Source: CAZRCZ01 sp964598765
Lineage (GTDB): Bacteria > Sumerlaeota > Sumerlaeia > MVZB01 > JAJFLK01
Direction: 5' to 3'
Length of the DNA stretch: 10,014 nt
NCBI GenBank assembly: GCA_964598765.1
Contig: CAZRCZ010000040.1
Span: 1 to 10,014, forward strand
Numbering within the stretch: the first letter of the stretch is position 1; each line of letters opens with the position of its first letter. Made by a program: the position numbers and the translations under genes. Shown here piece by piece: positions 6,549 to 10,014 of the stretch. A model generated the notes under the pieces. It was not told the DNA's origin and did not search any database. It worked only from the letters and a program-made list of their open reading frames with translations.

Positions 6549-6601
6549 AAGCGGCATGGTCATTCCGTCTTGAATTTTCGGACGGGACAACCATGCCGCT
6601 T
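6549..6601 (-). terminator. Long nested hairpin after rpoZ, probable terminator of the dnaK-rpoZ unit
   Basis: Bases 6549-6560 pair perfectly with 6590-6601 (12 base pairs, AAGCGGCATGGT with its complement). After a 2x2 internal loop (CA/CA), 6563-6569 pairs with 6581-6587 (7 base pairs, one G-T), leaving an 11-base loop. Read on the minus strand, the stem is followed by TTTGCTTTTG, a broken T-rich tract, as expected of an intrinsic terminator. It starts 26 bases beyond the rpoZ stop and ends about 45 bases before the ymdB start. A role as an RNA processing or regulatory element is possible. Confidence 0.75.
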
Positions 6602-6627
6602 AAAACCCGAAGTGATCCTGACAAATG

Positions 6628-6903
6628 CTATTCGGTTTCCACCAAATTGACGACCTTTTGCTCCTTGGCCTTCTTGAGCACCTTGAGGGAGCCCGCCACC
6701 GCTTCGGCGACGGCGAGTTCGGCGGGAGTGTGGGCCTCGGAAAGGTCCACCAACGAGCGCGCCCCCCGCTTCAAATCATAGGCGCGTTTGGCCACCAAGT
6801 TAATCATGAGATACTTGTTTTCATTCGCGCCAATCATCTTTTGAAGGTCCATTTCCCCTTGAAGCTCTTCGACCGGCGCGGCGGTTTTCTTCTTTTTGGC
6901 CAT
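6628..6903 (-). CDS. rpoZ: RNA polymerase omega subunit
   Basis: A 91-residue protein that I identify as the omega subunit, which helps beta' fold and assemble and, in Proteobacteria, forms part of a ppGpp site. After a lysine-rich start (MAKKKKTAAP) and a linker, the diagnostic stretch is ENKYLMINLVAKRAYDLKRG (about 28-47), with the AKRA motif of the first conserved helices; a second helix TPAELAVAEAVAGSL (59-73) takes the place of the usual ALREIEEG-like helix. The length is typical. ATG 6903 is 15 bases after the dnaK stop, with no intervening terminator, so the two genes are almost certainly cotranscribed. I see no Shine-Dalgarno, so translation may depend on ribosomes finishing dnaK. In many bacteria rpoZ sits beside gmk, so this position is less common. 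The sequence is divergent enough that I would want a profile match. Confidence 0.8.
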   Translation of the reverse strand: MAKKKKTAAPVEELQGEMDLQKMIGANENKYLMINLVAKRAYDLKRGARSLVDLSEAHTPAELAVAEAVAGSLKVLKKAKEQKVVNLVETE

Positions 6904-6918
6904 AATGTTTCGGAGCGA

Positions 6919-8820
6919 TCAAGCCCCTTTTTCCCCTCCCACTTCAAATTCGGCGTCCACGACCTCGTCGCGGTCCACCTCTTGGGCTCCCTTCTCGCCG
7001 GGTTTGCCTCCGGCCTTCTGATAGAGCTTCTCGGCCAATTTATGCTGGGCTTGCATCAATTCGTCAAGGGCTGATTTAAGAACCTCGGTCGAACCCTTGT
7101 CCATCTCCTTGCGGACCTTTTCGATTTTTTCCTCGATGGTCTTGCGCTCTTCCTCGTCAATTTTGTCCGCCAAGTCCTTGTCCTTGATCAGTTTTTCGGC
7201 GGCGTAAACTTGCGCGTCGGCGCTGTTGCGAAGCGCGATTTCCTCCCGTTGCTGACGGTCTTCGTCCGCGTGTTCCTCGGCGGTGTTAACCATATTCTTA
7301 ATTTCATCCTCCGACAATCCGCTGGAGGCTTCGATCTTGATTTTTTGGTCCTTGCCGGTTCCCAAGTCCTTCGCCGAGACGTGGATGATGCCGTTGGCGT
7401 CAATGTCGAACGTCACTTCGACCTGAGGAACGCCGCGCGGAGCAGGAAGAATTCCGACGAGGTCGAACCTTCCCAACGTCCGATTGTTCCGAGCCAATTC
7501 CCGCTCCCCTTGGAGAACGTGAATCGAAACGGCGGTCTGATTGTCCGCCGCCGTGGAGAAAATTTCGCTCTTGCGCGTCGGGATGGTCGTGTTTCGCTCG
7601 ATCAAGCGGGTGAAAATGCCCCCTTGGGTCTCGATGCCGAGCGACAGAGGGGTCACGTCGAGCAGAAGAACGTCGCTCACCTCCCCCGCGAGCACCGCGC
7701 CCTGAATCGCGGCTCCAATCGCCACCGCTTCATCCGGATTGACGCTCTTGTTCGGCTCTTTCTTGAATAGTTTTTTGACCAGTTCTTGGACGGACGGCAT
7801 CCGCGTCATGCCGCCGACCAGAATGACTTCGTCAATGTCGTCGGCGGACAGGCCGGCGTCCTTCAGCACCTGCTCGCACGGTCCGATGGTGCGCTTGATA
7901 AGCTGATCGCATAACGCCTCCAGCTTCGCCCGCGTCAATTCCATGCTCAGATGTTTGGGACCGCTCGCGTCGGCGGTGATGAAGGGAAGATTGATGCCGT
8001 AGTTCATCGAGCTCGACAAGGCGATCTTGGCCTTTTCGGCTTCTTCCTTCAGGCGTTGAAGCGCCATCCGATCCGAGCGCAAATCAATGCCTTGGTCTTT
8101 CTTAAATTCATTGGCCATCCAATCCATGATGACTTGATCGAAGTCGTCGCCCCCCAAGTGCGTATCGCCGTTCGTGGCTTTAACTTCGAAAACGCCGTCG
8201 CCCAATTCGAGGATGGAAATGTCAAACGTGCCGCCCCCCAAGTCGTAAACGGCGATTTTTTCCTCTTTCTTCTTTTCCAGTCCGTAAGCCAAGGCGGCGG
8301 CGGTCGGCTCATTGATGATGCGCAGGACTTCCAATCCGGCGATCTTGCCCGCGTCTTTGGTCGCTTGTCGCTGACTGTCGTTGAAATAAGCCGGAACGGT
8401 GATGACCGCCTGCTCGACTTTCTGTCCGAGGTAATCCTCGGCGGTTTGCTTCATCTTTTGAAGAATTCGCGCGGAGATCTCCGGCGGCGAGTAAGTCTTG
8501 TCGCGGAGTTCGATGTGGGCGTCGCCGTTGGGGGCCTTGGCCACCTTGTAAGGAACCTTGGGAATCTCCTCCTTTGCTTCCTCAAAACGCCGACCCATGA
8601 AGCGCTTCACGGAGAAAACGGTGTTTTCCGGATTGGTGACCGCCTGACGTTTGGCGACTTGGCCAACCAATCGGTCACCGTCCTTGGTCAAAGCGACGAC
8701 CGAAGGAGTCGTGCGCGAGCCTTCCGAATTCGCGATGACAACCGGTTCGCCCCCTTCGACGATGGCCACGCAGGAGTTGGTGGTTCCCAGATCAATGCCG
8801 ATAACTTTTCCCTTTGCCAT
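6919..8820 (-). CDS. dnaK: Hsp70 chaperone DnaK
   Basis: A complete 633-residue cytosolic Hsp70 that binds and releases unfolded peptides in an ATP cycle driven by DnaJ and GrpE (neither gene is in the window). Visible motifs in order: the phosphate loop GIDLGTTNS (8-16); the diderm-type insert around 75-100; VPAYFNDSQRQATKDAG; NEPTAAALAYG; the second phosphate motif YDLGGGTFD; VGGMTRMPSVQ; NPDEAVAIGAA; the hydrophobic linker LLLDVTPLSLG near residue 390; the beta-sandwich peptide-binding domain with GERELARNNRTLG; a charged helical lid; and a C-terminal DEVVDAEFEV tail. ATG 8820 follows GGGGAG by 7 bases and begins at MAKGKVIGIDLG; an ATG at 8886 would add 22 residues, partly through the hairpin upstream, and is rejected. 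groEL lies 149 bases upstream and rpoZ follows directly. No HrcA-type CIRCE repeat is seen before it. Confidence 0.98.
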   Translation of the reverse strand: MAKGKVIGIDLGTTNSCVAIVEGGEPVVIANSEGSRTTPSVVALTKDGDRLVGQVAKRQAVTNPENTVFSVKRFMGRRFEEAKEEIPKVPYKVAKAPNGDAHIELRDKTYSPPEISARILQKMKQTAEDYLGQKVEQAVITVPAYFNDSQRQATKDAGKIAGLEVLRIINEPTAAALAYGLEKKKEEKIAVYDLGGGTFDISILELGDGVFEVKATNGDTHLGGDDFDQVIMDWMANEFKKDQGIDLRSDRMALQRLKEEAEKAKIALSSSMNYGINLPFITADASGPKHLSMELTRAKLEALCDQLIKRTIGPCEQVLKDAGLSADDIDEVILVGGMTRMPSVQELVKKLFKKEPNKSVNPDEAVAIGAAIQGAVLAGEVSDVLLLDVTPLSLGIETQGGIFTRLIERNTTIPTRKSEIFSTAADNQTAVSIHVLQGERELARNNRTLGRFDLVGILPAPRGVPQVEVTFDIDANGIIHVSAKDLGTGKDQKIKIEASSGLSEDEIKNMVNTAEEHADEDRQQREEIALRNSADAQVYAAEKLIKDKDLADKIDEEERKTIEEKIEKVRKEMDKGSTEVLKSALDELMQAQHKLAEKLYQKAGGKPGEKGAQEVDRDEVVDAEFEVGGEKGA

Positions 8821-8827
8821 GATGCCG

Positions 8828-8833
8828 CTCCCC
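8828..8833 (-). promoter_or_regulatory. dnaK: Shine-Dalgarno GGGGAG for dnaK
   Basis: GGGGAG on the minus strand lies 7 bases before the ATG at 8820, supporting that start over ATG 8886. Confidence 0.65.
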
Positions 8834-8855
8834 AATGAAACGCTTGGAGTTGGTG

Positions 8856-8902
8856 GCGCCCGTAATCGCTCTTGCCTGCACGGCAATCAGGATTACGGGC
8901 GC
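8856..8902 (-). terminator. Nested perfect hairpin between groEL and dnaK (terminator or dnaK leader element)
   Basis: GCGCCCGTAATC (8856-8867) pairs perfectly with GATTACGGGCGC (8891-8902). Inside, TTGCC (8872-8876) pairs with GGCAA (8882-8886) around a 5-base loop, with 4 bases unpaired on each side between the two stems. On the minus strand it lies 67 bases after the groEL stop and 35 bases before the dnaK ATG. No T-run follows it, so it is not a textbook terminator; it could separate groEL from dnaK, stabilise or mark an mRNA end, or act as a structured leader. The gap 8903-8969 contains no clear promoter that I can name. Confidence 0.65.
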
Positions 8903-8969
8903 ATACATTCGACTCCTTTGTCGTAGATCGGAACCAAGTCGTGACGACTCGCTTGCCGACCCCGCTCAA

Positions 8970-10013
8970 TCAATACATGTCTCCTCCCGGCATGGGCGGC
9001 GCACTCTTGCCGTCCTTCTCTTCCTTGACCTCGGTGATGAGACACTCGGTCGTGATCAGCAACCCGGCGACCGACGCCGCGTTTTGAAGCGCGGTCCGGG
9101 TCACTTTGGTCGGATCCACGATGCCGGCCTTGATCATGTCCTCGTAGTTGTCTTTCTCAGCGTTGTAGCCGAAGCTCCCCTTCTCGGCGCGGACCTTCTC
9201 GACGACGATCGAGCCTTCCTTGCCGGCGTTTTGCGCGATGAAACGCAACGGCGCCTCCAAGGAACGACGCACGATGTTGACGCCGATCTGCTCGTCCTCG
9301 CCGAACTTGACCTTCTCAAGCGCCTCGATGCAACGGATCAGGGCGACGCCGCCGCCGGCGATGATTCCCTCCTCAACCGCCGCGCGGGTGGCGTGAAGTG
9401 CGTCCTCGACGCGCGACTTCTTTTCCTTCATCTCAACTTCGGTCGGAGCGCCGACCTTGATGACGGCCACGCCGCCGGCCAGTTTGGCCAGCCGTTCTTG
9501 AAGCTTCTCGCGGTCGTAATCGGAGGTGGTCTCCTCAATCTGCGCCTTGATCTGCGCGATCCGTCCTTCGATGGACTTCTTCGAGCCGCGTCCTTCGATG
9601 ATCGTCGAATTTTCCTTCTCGACGACCAGACGCGCGCAACGTCCCAAATCGGAAACCGGAGTGTTCTCCAGCTTTAACCCGGCGTCTTCGCTGATGACCT
9701 TGCCGCCGGTCAGGATGGCAATGTCTTCGAGCATGGCCTTGCGACGGTCGCCGAATCCGGGGGCCTTCACCGCCGCGACGTTCAACGTGCCGCGCAGTTT
9801 GTTGACGACGAGCGTCGCCAGCGCTTCGCCTTCGACGTCCTCGGCGATGATCAGCAACGGCTTGCCCTGCTGAAGCACCCGCTCCAGAACCGGAAGCAGG
9901 TCCTTCATCGAACTGACCTTCTTCTCATACATGAGAATGAACGGATCGTCAACCTTTGTGACCATCTTCTCCGGTTCGGTGACGAACTAGGGCTGGAGTA
10001 GACCCTTTCTGAA
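8970..10013 (-). CDS. groL: Chaperonin GroEL, C-terminal part (5' end outside window; stop codon in the last bases)
   Basis: Hsp60 chaperonin, forming the double-ring folding chamber with GroES. From the ATG at 9965, an internal methionine, 331 residues align with about the last 330 residues of E. coli GroEL. The apical-domain segment has LLIIAEDVEGEALATLVVNK and VKAPGFGDRRKAML. The intermediate and equatorial return has SDYDREKLQERLAKLAGGVA and VEMKEKKSRVEDALHATRAA, including the catalytic Asp of VEDALH, followed by GGGVALIR and DPTKVTRTALQNAASVAGL. The C-terminus is PPMPGGDMY rather than a GGM repeat. Upstream of ATG 9965 the conserved frame continues as FVTEPEK, but the codon expected to be Tyr in the PYF block is TAG (9987-9989), and several more codons out to 10013 disagree with the family. 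I regard this as probable contig-end error rather than a true start at 9965. A groES gene would be expected beyond the right edge. Confidence 0.93.
9987..10013 (-). other. Anomalous end segment of groEL with in-frame TAG
   Basis: Read in the groEL frame this segment gives F-R-K-G-L-L-Q-P-stop, where the family has F-D-K-G-Y-L-S-P-Y. Four of nine codons are unexpected, in a block that is nearly invariant, and all lie in the last 27 bases of the window. Low-quality assembly at a contig end explains this best. Confidence 0.6.
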
Positions 10014-10014
10014 T

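Noticed and set aside
7951..8838. 295-codon open frame on the plus strand across dnaK
   Set aside because: It is antisense to a fully conserved dnaK and has no family motif or ribosome site. Long antisense frames in GC-rich dnaK genes are a known artefact of codon bias.
8937..8949. Small palindrome AGTCGT-G-ACGACT as an operator
   Set aside because: A 6-base arm can easily occur by chance in this composition, and no second copy or known regulator supports it.
8821..8969. HrcA/CIRCE operator or sigma32 promoter upstream of dnaK
   Set aside because: I looked for the CIRCE arms TTAGCACTC and GAGTGCTAA and for a sigma32-like CTTGAA / CCCCAT pair on the coding strand and saw neither.
8835..9677. 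280-codon open frame on the plus strand across groEL
   Set aside because: Antisense to conserved groEL; the translation has no recognisable domain and follows from codon bias.
9963..9965. ATG at 9965 as the true start of groEL
   Set aside because: Residues VTEPEK immediately upstream in the same frame are conserved GroEL sequence, so this methionine is internal.
1..10014. tRNA, rRNA, CRISPR array, transposase or phage genes
   Set aside because: No cloverleaf-like tRNA, no regularly spaced repeats, and no transposase or phage motif was seen on either strand by eye; very small RNAs could still be missed.

Overview
The window looks like an ordinary chromosomal stretch of an uncultured, fairly GC-rich, diderm bacterium. 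DnaK carries the insert near residues 75-100 that is typical of diderm DnaK proteins. One gene product belongs to the DUF3748/YidR family, and two kinds of short dispersed repeat are present that I associate with Verrucomicrobiota and related environmental phyla. A Verrucomicrobiota or other PVC-type host is my best guess, at low to moderate confidence; nothing here proves it. Both ends cut through genes (pyrG on the left, groEL on the right), and the last 27 bases look corrupted, so the window may be a whole metagenomic contig.

Left half, plus strand: the last 384 codons of CTP synthase (pyrG); a lower-GC orphan gene for an integral membrane protein; a GT-C fold glycosyltransferase of the GT39/PMT type with a helical TPR-like tail; and a gamma-class carbonic anhydrase-like left-handed beta-helix protein. 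The plus-strand and minus-strand genes converge around 4270-4326, where a short dispersed palindrome sits.

Right half, minus strand, in transcription order: groEL (partial), a long nested hairpin, dnaK, rpoZ (omega subunit) 15 bases after dnaK, a second long nested hairpin that is probably the terminator, then ymdB (cyclic nucleotide phosphodiesterase). A DUF3748 beta-propeller protein, probably exported, is coupled to ymdB by a 4-base GTGA stop/start overlap.

Functionally the right side groups protein folding (GroEL, DnaK), an RNA polymerase accessory subunit, and a possible signalling pair (YmdB with a propeller protein). The left side is nucleotide synthesis and envelope glycosylation. 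I see no tRNA, rRNA, CRISPR array, transposase, toxin-antitoxin pair or phage gene. I found no convincing new biological system. The most checkable oddities are the two nested hairpins, the ymdB-DUF3748 coupling, a dispersed palindrome inside a signal-peptide coding region, the orphan membrane protein, and the stop codon in a conserved block of groEL at the window edge.
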